Of a stretch of 64,000 nt of DNA, positions 48,459 through 59,139 are shown piece by piece. A program made the translations under genes and the position numbers. Within the stretch, counting starts at the first letter, position 1; each line of letters opens with the position of its first letter. A model generated the notes under the pieces. The model saw only the letters and a program-made list of their open reading frames with translations, was not told where the DNA came from and did not search any database. Origin of the DNA: Saccharina japonica (lineage: Eukaryota; Sar; Phaeophyceae; Laminariales; Laminariaceae); NCBI GenBank assembly GCA_008828725.1, contig MEHQ01000339.1, positions 24,021-88,020 on the forward strand, in the 5' to 3' direction.

Positions 48459-49144
48459 ACTGACCTGCATATACATATATATTATTTTTAACGTACGCCG
48501 CGCACTGCAGCAAGCAGCCAGCTGCTGCAACGAGCAGCAAGCAGACGCCGTATGGTGCCAACGGACAACCCCGAAGACTAAAGACACCGATCACAGCAGT
48601 AAGCGAAGAAGCTGCGATGGCAAGCTTTGACGAAAGCGGTTGGAAGCAAGCAAAACACGAAACATAAACGTACAAACTTTCGGCAGGGCCGCATCGACAC
48701 CTCGACAGCATGCATACATGTGAAAGTTTGTTTGAACTCGTATATACGGGCACAGTGACTCGCTGTATTGTTGCTCCTATTGCAGGCGTGCTGCTGTTGT
48801 CATTGTGGCAAAGAGAGAGCGACCCCCCCCCCCCAATCCGAACGTCGGGTAAGACAAGAGAGGGGGCAGGGGGCATATGGGAAGGAAGGCGCGGATTTTG
48901 TGAAGACATTTTATGTATACATTTGCAAACCTAACGTGTGCATTTCTGCCCAGAATGACGTGTTATTCGGCGTCGTGGATGGTTGATAATGGGGCCATTG
49001 ATATATACACCACATGCTCCAACGAGTTGAGTTGATGTCGATACCTTCGATAGCTCTACACAAGATCGTTCGAATGAGCCTAATTTCACGCCGAAGTTCC
49101 ATCTGTATTGCTCTTGGTGACGTTGCAGCAGAGAGGGTACATGC
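48459..49144. other. Interval without recognised gene
   Basis: Nothing beyond a C10 run near 48825 and short frames. 49140-49144 is CATGC, the left target duplication of the next element. Confidence 0.4.
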
Positions 49145-49707
49145 TGTTGGGTGACAGTGTCCCCTTGTGGCATTGTGGTGGACGTGCTAGTCCAGAGGCT
49201 TGGCGCGAGCCGCCGTTAGGCGCGCTCGTTAGCTTCTCTCAGAAGAAATGTATGATGTTATAAGAAGGCTCTCTCTGGGCCAATATTAGTTGAAAGAAAA
49301 GAAAAGATCAGACAGAGCTGAGAAGATGGGTTGTTGTTGGTTGGTTGGTTGGTTGTACTGACCGACCCACAGCAACGTTCCTTGGATGCTTGCTCGTGAC
49401 CGTTCCTCGTACTACGTACTGTTCTCAAGAATGCTACGAACAGTGTCTAGATACCCCGCATATTTTCGTAGAACGTTCCTATTGGTATTTCGCCGCATAT
49501 CCATGGCTGTACTGATACCAAGTACTATTCGTACGTACATGACTAAGTACGCCCTTACTTCAATAGCACTCCATACTACTGAGTTAGATAGATAGGCTGG
49601 TACATACACCTACTATTATACCTGCTACTATGATACGACATTGTTCCCGATCAGCGACTTAGTAGGCTACTGGTTACTGCTGCTGTAGCATAGTACCTAC
49701 ATCAACA
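49145..49707. repeat. Left LTR
   Basis: 563 bp. It carries about 38 bp near 49345-49385 ('actgaccgacccacagcaac') that the right LTR lacks. Otherwise the two are close. Confidence 0.9.
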
Positions 49708-50559
49708 CGACCCCTCGATGTCGGTAACAAAGTCTAGTTACTGTTAGCCATCAAAACTGGTTACTCAGTCAACTTGGTCTAACGTAACGTACTCGTGCTT
49801 GATACTTACGGCAACTGACTGCGTACGTCATATATACGGTAGCATACTTACTAGAATGCTGTTATCTCGACAACTCCCACTGTTGTTACTTCGTGTACTT
49901 TACTTGTCTGAATATTTACGTGTGGTATCCGTTGATACGTCGCAACAAAGGTTCATTACTCCTTTGCCGCGCCGCAACAACATCAACCGTTCCTGCTTCG
50001 CTTACGACGGGTGATCAATCCTTCTACAGCTAACGCAACAACTACTACGCGTAACCTGGCAACGTAAAGGCATAATGTTGTGACAGGTTTGCAGCAAGGG
50101 CAAGCGTACAAACCGTGTACATTCACAGACAAGCCTTAGAACCCGCGCGGGTCTAACTATACATATACCAGACAGACATACTCGATACGATATTACTCCG
50201 TACGCTAAGTACTACGACACCGTTATCGGCCGTATGTTTTACCTTTGAAAGGATACCAGTCCGACAGCAGTCTTTAGCTAGTACACTTTTGCTTCTGAAA
50301 CACACTCCATACTGCCATGATATTGTACTGCCCAAAGGGTGGATGAACAGTTGAAAACAGGCTTGTGTCAAAGGCAAAATGTATTACTGTAAAAAATCTC
50401 AACTGGATCTCAAGCGAAAAACATAAGTTCAATGATCAGTTTGTTGACCAAGAAACATAACTACTAACAGGCTACCACGCTTCTGCCCGCCCCGTACTAA
50501 GAAGACGTGTGGCACTGCTATAAAACAAACCTTGCCATTTAAGATGGTGCGACCCCAGG

Positions 50560-51270
50560 CGATGAAGATGTCCTCCTCCCGGCGGTCCAGATGGTGATGG
50601 TGCAGCGGCTCCGGATAACGATGTCCCAGCAGCCCCAACCGATGATGAAGATGTTCAGTGACTCCAGAAGCGATATTCCAGTAGCCCTAAATTGATGATG
50701 TCCAGCGACTCCAGAAGCGATATTCCAGCAACCCTGAATCGACGATGATGCGGTAATCCCAGAAGACGTTCTCCCCCGGTGATCCCTAAATATATTTGAT
50801 GATGCTGTGGACCGATCCCGAAAGACACTCCGGCGACCCCACGATGATACTATTGCGGTGACTCCGGAAGCTCCGGCAGTCCCATCGAACAGTAGTGCTG
50901 TAGCGACTCCGAAAGTTGTCTTTTCGGCAATCCCACAGGCTTAAGTTTGCAGCTGTCCCGGAAACGTCTTCCCGACGACCCCGCGTTTAGGCAGCTCCTG
51001 GCGGTGATAGTACCCCGGCGGCTCCTGTTGTTGTAGATGATAGTGTAGTACTGTGGCCCGATCCCAGAGGACGTTTCTCCGACGATCCCACTATAATTAT
51101 GCCGCGATTCCGACAACGGCGTTCTTTCAATCCTACGACGAACGACCCTGGGCGACACGAAGCTCCAGCGGTCCACACGACGATATGATGATAATGATGA
51201 TGATGATGGCGATCCCAGGCAATGATGATGTTGCTCCAGCAATCCCAATAAGTACTCCTCGTTGCTCCGG
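50560..51270. repeat. Degenerate tandem repeats inside the non-autonomous LTR element
   Basis: A unit with 'agcgactccagaagcgatat' followed by 'tccag' and a GATGATG run recurs with decay through this stretch, clearest at 50655-50735. A (GAT)n tract lies at 51183-51213. Frames here are long on the minus strand only because the units keep phase. Confidence 0.65.
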
Positions 51271-51399
51271 GGATTCATGCGCTCTCAGGCTGGAAGCCCG
51301 CCGTCCAGTCGTCGTCGAACATGATGACCGGTTCGCTCCTTGTCGTTAATTGCGCCGCTTATTCTCGTTCTTGACAGGCACGGCGACGCCGCTGTTGTA

Positions 51400-51640
51400 T
51401 GATCTTGTCCTCCTGCATTTCTCGTATCCTCGACCGGCCTAGACTCGCCTTCCTTCACGACAAACCTCCTCTTGGCGTCCATGATGTTGCCGGTGACGAT
51501 GGCCGTGACGTTGGATCCCTTTTTCGCAGTCCTCGTACTCGAAACTCGAACGCTGTGTCTTGTGCAGCAGAACAGCCCACCGGCGAAATCGTAGTACGAA
51601 GATCCTGACAAGATTGAAGCAGGTACGTCCATGTAGAAAT
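51400..51640 (-). other. Coding-like stretch within the element, possible captured exon
   Basis: On the minus strand one frame reads 'GSNVTAIVTGNIMDAKRRF' and 'VVKEGESRPVEDT', with coding-like codon use. Upstream of it is 'ctgcgaaaaag', a possible splice acceptor. The family is unrecognised. It could be a host exon carried by the element, or chance. Confidence 0.3.
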
Positions 51641-51926
51641 ACGAGTACGTTGCAGCAGCACAGCAGCAGCACAGCAGCAGCTCCAGGTGAAGATGACCTT
51701 GACAGCTCTGCGGGGAGGTAAACCTTGTTCTTCGTAGCAGCAGCTCCTCGTAGATGACGGTGCTCAACGAAGCTCTGCGGAGAAACTCACAGCAGGACCT
51801 GGTCTCTGCTGTATGTACGAGTACGTACTCGTAGCAGCTCGGAACTCAGGCGTAGTCCTTTTACTGGACGTACCCGATGAACCGCAGCTCTACGCGAAGC
51901 GCCAAACACACCGAGGCTCGAATACC

Positions 51927-52452
51927 TGTTGGGTGACAGTGTCCCCTTGTGGCATTGTGGTGGACGTGCTAGTCCAGAGGCTTGGCGCGAGCCGCCGTTA
52001 GGCGCGCTCGTTAGCTTCTCTCAGAAGAAACGTATGATGTTGAAAAGAAGGCTCTCTCTGGGCCAAGATGAAGAAGACAAAATAAAAGATCAGACAGAGC
52101 TGAGAAGATGGGTTGTTGTTGGTTGGTTGGTTGCTTACTCGTGACCGTTCCACGTACTACGTACTGTTCTCAAGAATGTTACGAACAGTGTCTAGATACC
52201 CCGCATATTTTCTTAGAGTGTTCCTTTTCATATTCCGCCGCATATCCATGGCTGTACTGATACCAAGTACTATTCGTACGTACATGACGGAGTACGCCCT
52301 TACTTCAATAGCACTCTATGCTACTGAGTTAGATAGATAGGCTGGTGCATACACCTACTATTATACCTGCTACTATGATACGACATTGTTCCCGATCAGC
52401 GACTTAGTAGGCTACTGGTTACTGCTGCTGTAGCATAGTACCTACATCAACA
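51927..52452. repeat. Right LTR
   Basis: 526 bp, followed at once by the second CATGC. Confidence 0.9.
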
Positions 52453-52457
52453 CATGC

Positions 52458-53189
52458 ATCAGACCAAAATGAAACAAAACTCGAAAACTTGAGCGACCCG
52501 CATCAAAACCGCCTGCGCAAGCCCTGGGAATTCCGCCCTCTTTTTTTTTGGTTTTTTATCCCAGGCTCCCTTGTTGAACAATTAATTGCCGCTTTGGGAC
52601 CCTTGCCATATCAGATGCAACCGCGGCTCTGCGACTAATAAAGCTGGTTATCTCCTTCTTCTAAGCTACACGAAAGTGAGTAGCACCAAGGACATACATA
52701 ATATGTCATGACCCCCAAGGGGATACTTCTGTGTCTGAACTGCAGTAGTCACCCCACACCAGTATAGTATTACAGTAGAGAGTTTCTTTACCCAAACAGG
52801 AGCATGTAAGGCTCGCATTTTGAGTAATAACTGTTTCGCATTATTTTCGCTTGCGTACGCATATATTGTCAAATTTTGGCGCAGCCCTGCTAGTATATTT
52901 CTATGTACAACAGTATGTATATATGCACCTGGTATATTTATACAAGGTGGGCTTCACCGCGTCGTGCAGATGCCCGCCGCTGCTCCGCGTATACCTGAGA
53001 TGGGCGATAAATGCGAGCGCGGTAACAAAAATCCGTAAATTACACCCGATATCACAAAAGCGACAGCTATTAATAGTACTACTGTAACAACGGCTTTACG
53101 GCATTGTAATCGAGGTGTTGGACATGGTTTTGCCAACTGCTGGGGCAATCGAAACAACACACCTACTCGGGGGGTTGGGTGGTTTCGAG
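52458..53189. other. Interval without recognised feature
   Basis: I see no gene or RNA. The palindrome CTATTAATAG occurs at 53067. Confidence 0.4.
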
Positions 53190-53705
53190 CCCAAACTTTG
53201 TTCTGGACATTCTTACGCAGTTAGAATATGTGTACCATCGATCAATATATCCATCCTGGGTGGTTATTATTCATTGTTTTGTTCACGCCTCTTTGTGCCC
53301 TTTGTTTGGTGGATTGCCCGTCGCAGCCAGCATGGTTTTGTGTGTTTTTGTATCGTCTGACGCACGCTCTACGGGTTTGGGGCACGGTCGGTAAAATCAG
53401 GAAGGAGACGGCAGAAAGAGTAACAAGGTACCAAACCGACTAAAAGGTAGAACCGACATATATGCTATGATACTGGCACCGGAGACTGCTTCGAATGGCT
53501 GGAGGGCGTTTTACTCGTGCCTCGGTTCGCATGTGTCCTTTCATTTCGTTCGGAGTGTTTAATCCTTTTCGCTTTTTTTTCTTTTTTTCTCCTTTTTCTC
53601 TTGCATGCACCTGTATTACTAGCAGGGTAGGTCTTGCCTGTCGTATATGGCATTGCATTGTCTGCTCTGCTTACTGCACTGAGCATAGTATCTCTGTGTC
53701 GTAGT
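53190..53705 (+). repeat. Family A plus copy, left part, cut by a hAT-like element
   Basis: The head ('ggaaggagacggcagaaag', 'aacaaggtaccaaaccgac') and 3' half ('gcagggtaggtcttgcctgt' to 'gtgtcgtagt') are clear from 53370. The earlier part, from about 53190, is a weak match to 58640-58800. The copy resumes at 55113 exactly where it stopped, after an 8-bp duplication. Confidence 0.8.
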
Positions 53706-55112
53706 TAGAGGTAGGACCCTGCGGGTACCCGCCAGAAACGGATACCCGCCAAATTTTGGAGCCCGGACCCTACCCTACCCGCCGGGTGATGCCATTTTGA
53801 CGGGTACCCGGGTAAACGGGTACCCGGCGGGTACCCGGCGGGTAGCTGGCGGGTACCCGGCAGTTATTTTAGGTTTTGCTCCCTGTTTCAGTGCCACGAT
53901 ACATTAATTTGAGTGGGAGATGTTGCGTACCACTATGTACCGTACTACTGTTCTATAACCGAAACGATCTGTACGGACAGTTTTGATTGTTGATTCGATA
54001 CACAAGCCGCCTAAACTTGCCTTCTCGTGTACCTGGTATTACTCTATTGGGCGGGCGTGTTAATATCGGTTTGAATGCGCGAAAAACAAAAAATGTACAC
54101 TACGTATGATATGGGGGCGACGGTTCACGATCTCCCGCTTAGAAGACTGCAGTGTTCAATTTCCGACCCACTACACATCGGATACTGTATAGGAAAGTAG
54201 CCACCATGAAAATACATAAAAGACATACAATGATTGACTCTGTAGCTAAAGTAGGATTGCCGAACAGCAATGGATGGCGCATGAATACACCGCCTTTGCT
54301 CGACAATCGAAGAAATCGTGAACGGAAAGAAAACAAACACGAACAAAACAAGTACATGGTTGCTCGCAAAGAAGCGGCTACCCACACCTATGCCCCTGAA
54401 CTCAGCAGGGGCCCGGGGCCAGCATCGCTGCACACCTGGGTAGACAGATGGACTCACAGAAGCACACTTAGATACTAAAAGTCAGGGATATTATCTGCCC
54501 CATAGTAGGTGACGTTCCCAGCTCTCTATGTCGGTTACCGTACACGTGACGATTCAAGTAGTAACAGCATGCACGTCTGCTGCTGCTGTCAAAGCGAGAG
54601 CCTGCAGAGTCTTCGCTGTCGCTACTGCTGCTGCTGTGCGCATCGCTTTCGTGGGCGCTTTGCACAGGCGCCTTTGAACTTTCGGCGGGATTCTCAGCAA
54701 GATCGTCCCCCGCTGGCACTTTAGTTTCCTGAGAGAACGCGCCAGGATCGCTCGCCTGCTGGCTCATTGTGCCCAGCCGGTGCCGCGTGACGATACTACC
54801 GTGTGTCGTGTGCGTCCCCTTCAGCGTTGAGTGTAGCAAGTTGATGGTTTTTGTGGTTGGGCGGTGCGATTGTGTGTTTTGAAGGGGTTTCCTAAAGGTA
54901 TTGTACAGGCATAATTAACCGGAGATACCAATTACCCGCGGGTACCCGAAAACCCGCGGGCACCCGGGTACCCGGTTCCCGACGACGCAATTACTCTGAA
55001 GGCTCCGACTACCCGCGAGTAATGAGCTCGGACCCTACCCGTCAAACGGGTAGGACCCTCACGGGTATACCCGCCGGGTACCGGGGTAATTGAAATCAGG
55101 GTCCTACCTCTA
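53706..55112. mobile_element. hAT-like DNA transposon, non-autonomous, 8-bp target duplication
   Basis: Terminal inverted repeats TAGAGGTAGGACCCTG (53706) and its complement (ending 55112) are flanked by GTCGTAGT on both sides (53698-53705 and 55113-55120). An 8-bp duplication with TAGRG-type ends is the hAT signature. Both subterminal regions (53720-53870 and 54930-55085) are crowded with GGGTACCCG-type palindromes, as in hAT transposase-binding ends. At 1407 bp it is too short for a complete transposase. Confidence 0.9.
54468..54839 (-). pseudogene. Ser/Asp-rich frame inside the hAT-like element
   Basis: From the ATG near 54765 (minus strand) the frame reads 'MSQQASDPGAFSQETKV', 'AENPAESSKAPVQSAHESD' and a Ser/Asp tract ('SSSSSDSEDSAGS'). 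It then loses character. hAT transposases often start with a disordered acidic region, so this may be the first exon left by an internal deletion. No zinc finger or catalytic motif is present. Confidence 0.35.
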
Positions 55113-55235
55113 GTCGTAGTTTTGTCACCACAGAACTGGTACCTTTTTAGGATGAAGAATCCGCACGGACACTGGGTGTGCTGGATGTCGACGGGTAGAA
55201 AGGAAGGTTTAATGTGAAGAACACACATACATACG
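55113..55235 (+). repeat. Family A plus copy, right part after the hAT-like element
   Basis: Continues 'gtcgtagttttgtcacca' to 'gtgaagaacacacatac', completing the copy begun at 53190. A related but more diverged A stretch follows (55240-55415), ending 'ttcctgtcgtacgcagtac' at MITE C copy 2. Confidence 0.85.
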
Positions 55236-55415
55236 TCGAGGTACGACTGTTTCGTTTCCCTTGGTTGTTTCGTACAGTCTGCCACATTTCCGTCTGGGAG
55301 GCACGGCACTTTGTTTCCGGTATCTTCGTTATTTTCCGATTGATTTTTCTGAGTTTATTTCGAGTTTTCTCTATTTCGACGCGTGTATGTTGTTCCTGTC
55401 GTACGCAGTACAGAA

Positions 55416-55698
55416 GTACCGGCCCTCTTACAAGAAACCTGAAATCGGGCTCAGACTGACGTTCGTTTTCTGGGCGCGTGCGAAAGCACACTTTCTTATG
55501 CTGCGCTTTCTTCTTTTGGTTCCCGAGAAGACGTTTTCCCTGGTGCTGCACGATGAATGGCGCCTTGGGCCCAGACCAGCAACATGAAGTGGTCACTTTC
55601 ATAAAGCGTATGCACTGACAAGGCTGAGGCTTTTTTTAATTGTTATTGTTCAGGCTGAACTTCTTTTGAGTTCCTTTCTTATGAGCGAGCCGGTACTG
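55416..55698. mobile_element. MITE family C, copy 2
   Basis: The left end 'agtaccggccctcttacaag' is inverted at the right end as 'tttcttatgagcgagccggt'. It is about 280 bp and non-coding. It lies in family A between 'cctgtcgta' and 'tggcattgc', the same A position as copy 1. The next stretch, 55736-56085, holds nothing recognised. Confidence 0.7.
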
Positions 55699-56085
55699 TG
55701 CAATGAACATGGCATTGCATACACAGAAAAACTAACCCAGTCTGCCGACTGGGGTGGGCTGCGGAAGCCCGCCAGGCCTGCAACAGCCAATTGGCGCCCA
55801 CAATGACCCCGAGCTGCGGACTGGGTACGAGAAAGGAACCCTGCGAGGTCTGGCTGAACCTGTCACCGTAAAGATCGCGTACCGGTATGGTGGTATTGAT
55901 AGTGATGCCATTTGTTTTTAACCCCAACGCCAAGGAGTTTCTCCCCCTGAGATCAATGCTGGATATCACCGCAGCAGAGAGCGCTTTATGTGCAGCCTGT
56001 TGAGTCGAGAGGCTGCCCCCCGCTCGGTTACGCATGCGTGACAGGAAGGACGGAAGTGTCGACGGTAGCGTTCTACCACGGATCT

Positions 56086-56183
56086 ACATTATTTGACTTT
56101 TTCGAGGCACGTGTCGCGACATGTCGCGACGTGCGACATGCCGCGACATGTCGCGACTCACATGCCACGAAAAAGTCAAATAA
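56086..56183. repeat. Near-perfect palindrome with TCGCGA repeats
   Basis: The outer arms read 'ttatttgactttttcg' and its complement. The inner part is built from 'cgacatgtcgcgac' palindromes. The whole can fold into a hairpin of about 45 bp stem. No coding function. Confidence 0.85.
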
Positions 56184-56204
56184 AAGGTGTTGGCGCTCCT
56201 GCAT

Positions 56205-56755
56205 CTGCAAGGAAGGGAGGGCAGGCCTTGCTGTGTTTGCATCACGAAACGAAAGACTTAAGTGCTCAGCATCAAGAATTTTGGTCGTTTCCGAGCTCCT
56301 GTGTGGTATCTACACCCTGCTGTGGCCGCGTAGGACGCTGCGGACGGTCGAAATATGGAGGCCAACGTAGGTTCGCGTGCTGGTAAATAGTGATCGGCGC
56401 CGTTGTCGAAAGTCTGAGTTAAAACAGTATCAACATCCGGAGAACTGCTATTTTTCAAATTCATCTTCAGCAAGGGGAGTCGTTTTTGAGTACGATACGC
56501 TTTTCGTGATGGAAGGGTGTCGGATCGGTCCGGCTCCTGATACAAACATACTACCCATGACCTCTACTATTTCTCAAACTCATCACAGGGAGTTCTGAGC
56601 ATTAGCACTAACTGGAGAAAAAATGTCTGTTTTCGGTAGGGAGTCATGAAAAGTCGAAAGTATAAGATAAATGGTATTGCAACTGAAAAACAAAATATTT
56701 TGCAAGAATGCAGTGGTCTTCTATATTATCGCCGAAGGGGCCCCTTAAAGTCGTG
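56205..56755 (+). repeat. Dispersed repeat D, copy 2
   Basis: Direct match of 47933-48458 with scattered differences; ends 'cgccgaaggggccccttaaa'. SINE copy 4 follows about 50 bp later. Confidence 0.7.
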
Positions 56756-56802
56756 TCTCCGCCTCCACCTAACGCCTAGGCTGGCTCAGACAACAGCATT
56801 GC

Positions 56803-57125
56803 ACGGCCGTCCCGGTGGTCTAGCAGTGTAACCAGGAAGAATGCTATTCATAAGGTTGTAGTCAGGGGTTCGAGTCCCCGTATGGAGATTTTGAATATCA
56901 AATGACACCAAACAGTCGAGAGCGCCTATTATAGCGTGTGTAGGTTTGACGACAGTCGGCGAGGGAAGAAAGCGCTGAAAACTTCTTGCGATGAAAATGC
57001 AAAGCGCGTATTTTATACCGGAGTGGGGAGCGAGGATAAGAGCCTACTTTGTGACGTTGGATTTTGGCTACGACTAGAATAGGAGGGAGGGAGAAAAGAA
57101 GGACGAAGATACTGCAGAAACATGG
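56803..57125 (+). mobile_element. tRNA-derived SINE, copy 4
   Basis: The head has the best tRNA likeness in the window: 'ggtggtctagcagtg' in A-box position and a perfect B box GGTTCGAGTCC (56867-56877). The body shows 'gaagaaagcgctgaaaac', 'gagcctactttgtgac' and 'ggctacgacta'. It ends with 'catggaaaacaaag'. The head does not close into a proper acceptor stem, so it is not an intact tRNA gene. Confidence 0.8.
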
Positions 57126-57848
57126 AAAACAAAGAAGCAGTAAGCAGAGCAGACAATCCAATGCCGTATACGACAGGCACGACCTACCCTGCTAGAGATC
57201 TAGATGCGTGGGATATATGAAAGAAACTAAAATACAACGCGAAATTGAAAGGATATAGCATGCATAACAGGCTCGTCCCGAAAAGTATTTTTCGACACCC
57301 ACGACTATCTAAAATAGTCAGAATGGAAAAACAATCGGAGCACTGTGATTGCTGGACGAATTTGCACAAAAAAAAACTTTTTTTTCTAAATGTTTCCAAA
57401 TACCATCTCACTTGGTTTAAAAAAGACCCCCCTATAAGCCTCGCGGGGGGGGGGGGGTCTTTAAATCTTTAAAACCAAGTGATTGGACTTTGGATAACAT
57501 CATTAAAAAGTCTTGTTTTGTGCAAAATCTTCCAGCGATCACAGTGCTCTGATTGTTTTTCCATACTGACCATTTTAGATAGTTAGGTGTCGAAACAATA
57601 CTTTTCGGACGCCCCTGTACATGAATAACATTTTAAAAAAGTGTCGTTCGTCCCCCGGAGGAGATATAACAGCCAATGTAAACCAAACGAAAAATATAAA
57701 TGAAACAACGTAAACCTTGGAAGACTGAGAACGCAAGGAAACGCTAGGCAACCGAAGCATATAAAAAGCACCCTCCAGGCAGCCGACTACGTTTTTGCAC
57801 CGGTACTGTAGTACAGACAGGAACTACCGATTAGTCGGTCTGGTACCT
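57126..57848 (-). repeat. Family A minus copy split by a mariner-like MITE
   Basis: 57126-57267 ('gcagtaagcagagcagacaa', 'cacgacctaccctgctag') and 57618-57848 ('cccccggaggaga', 'caccctccaggcagccgac', 'ggtctggtaccttgc') are two parts of one reverse-oriented A copy. Confidence 0.75.
57268..57617. mobile_element. Mariner-like MITE foldback with TA-type flanks
   Basis: The ends are CAGGCTCGTCCCGAAAAGTA and the inverted CAGGGGCGTCCGAAAAGTA. The arms stay complementary for about 150 bp each ('actatctaaaat', 'aaaaacaatc', 'agcactgtgat'). They meet at a short centre that includes a G13 run. TA lies next to both ends (one A offset on the left). The small size, lack of coding and TA flanks suggest a Tc1/mariner-derived MITE. 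Confidence 0.7.
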
Positions 57849-58176
57849 TGCGGGGGCCGTGGCGCGGCAACACAAGGGGCGAGTACCCAGTCAGGTGATG
57901 TTCGCGACGATGACCGGTGGGGAGGGCCGGACAACGGGCGTACGGCCAAAGACTTGGCACAAATATCTTGCTGAAGGCCTCAAGGTGTTTCGATCTACCG
58001 AGGAGTCCACGGAATATTCCTCGTTGGTGTTCGGAGTAGAGACGGCGGTGTGAAACGTTGCAGACAAAAATGTGGGGAAGTGGCGTCCGGGGGTATTCGA
58101 AGCAGCCGATTGGTTCATGATCAAAGATGGCGGAAGGATGAGGCGGACACGAGTAGCCAGCGCCAAGCATCAGTAG
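57849..58176 (+). pseudogene. Second LINE remnant, C-terminal RT-adjacent region
   Basis: The frame reads 'AVARQHKGRVPSQVMF', 'TWHKYLAEGLKVFRSTEEST' and 'FGVETAV', then TGA (58051-58053), then 'KWRPGVFEAADWFMIKDGG' and 'TRVASAKHQ'. It aligns along its length with the LINE fragment at 39440-40177 ('VARQPDGRLPKRLMF', 'FGVPNSV', 'GVLQGAERFMTFWHKDGEE') but is clearly diverged. It therefore belongs to a different lineage of the same clade, in ruins. Confidence 0.7.
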
Positions 58177-58199
58177 TTGTGGGTAGTGCAAACAAGCAT

Positions 58200-58960
58200 C
58201 AGTAGTTGAGGGGGGCAGTCGTAAGGAAACCACGGTACGAGACGAAAGCAGGAAGGAGACATCAGACAGGGTAGCAAAGGTACTAGCCCGACTACATAAT
58301 GGTAATAATCTGATAATTGAGAATTTGAGCAGCGATTTTGGGGGGGAAATAAGAATGCGATCTCTTTGTACTGAAAATAGTGTGCAACACACCCAGCCCT
58401 ACATACGAATTCCAGTCAGGCCAAAACAATATGTCCTTAACATCTGTCGCGTACTATAGTATAGGGAGAACTTTCCTATTCCTAGGCCACCCGTACCGCA
58501 AACCTCTGCGCCCTCTCCGAATGCGACGCTGCTGCCCCTTAGTTTCCTTCTGTTTCCCCTGTTTGTTATTACCCCTCGACGCGTGAAAAACATCCTGTCT
58601 GGCTTAGTGAACGGCGAGCCTGTTTTGTTTTATCGTTTTGCTGCTCCTTTTAATTATTGGTTACTGTTTTTTGTATACGAGTATATACGAGTCTATGTTT
58701 CGCTTCCGTTCCCTTCGTTTTGTGTATTTCACGTACCAGCTCCTCCAGGGGGGGGCATGAGTTTGTTTGTTTTGTATTGCTTAACGCTTCCTCTCCGGGG
58801 TTGGAGCACGGTTGGCGAAAGCAAGAATGAGACGGCAGACAGGGTCGCAAGAGGTACTAGACCAACTACTGTAGTAGTACTAAACTAGGCAGCTACTCGT
58901 ACCACTAGCTGCTGCGGCTGCCTGGAGGGTGTTTTCGTTGTGTCTCACGGTTTGCCTGCC
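58200..58960 (+). repeat. Family A head copies, plus strand
   Basis: 58200-58300 ('ggaaaccacggtacgagacg', 'aggaaggagacatcagacag') and 58780-58960 ('gagacggcagacagggtcgc', 'cggctgcctggagggtg') are A heads. Between them lie a stretch shared with 17770 ('actgaaaatagtgtg', 58370) and T-rich sequence, without recognised genes. Confidence 0.6.
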
Positions 58961-59139
58961 CTTTCCTCACGTCCGTACGCCGTACGTAGTCCTACTTTTG
59001 TTTATAGTTCGGGGCATTGTTTGGTTTTTATTGTTTGTTTTGTATGGTCTGCCACATTGCCGTCGGAGAGGCACGACACAATTCATTTTTTTTTTTTTTT
59101 CTCTTTTCAATGTCTGTTGTGTCTGTCGTACGTACCCAC

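Larger units (their letters stand above)
49145..52452. mobile_element. Short non-autonomous LTR element with 5-bp target duplication
   Basis: Direct LTRs (49145-49707 and 51927-52452) begin TGTTGGGTGACAGTG and end CATCAACA. CATGC flanks both outer ends (49140-49144 and 52453-52457), a clean 5-bp target duplication. The 2.2-kb interior has no RT, integrase or RNase H. It holds a degenerate tandem region and a minus-strand coding-like stretch. Size and content fit a large TRIM or small LARD that needs another element's enzymes. Confidence 0.85.

Noticed and set aside
56803..56885. Possible tRNA gene with a perfect B box
   Set aside because: The ends do not pair, and the sequence continues into the SINE body.
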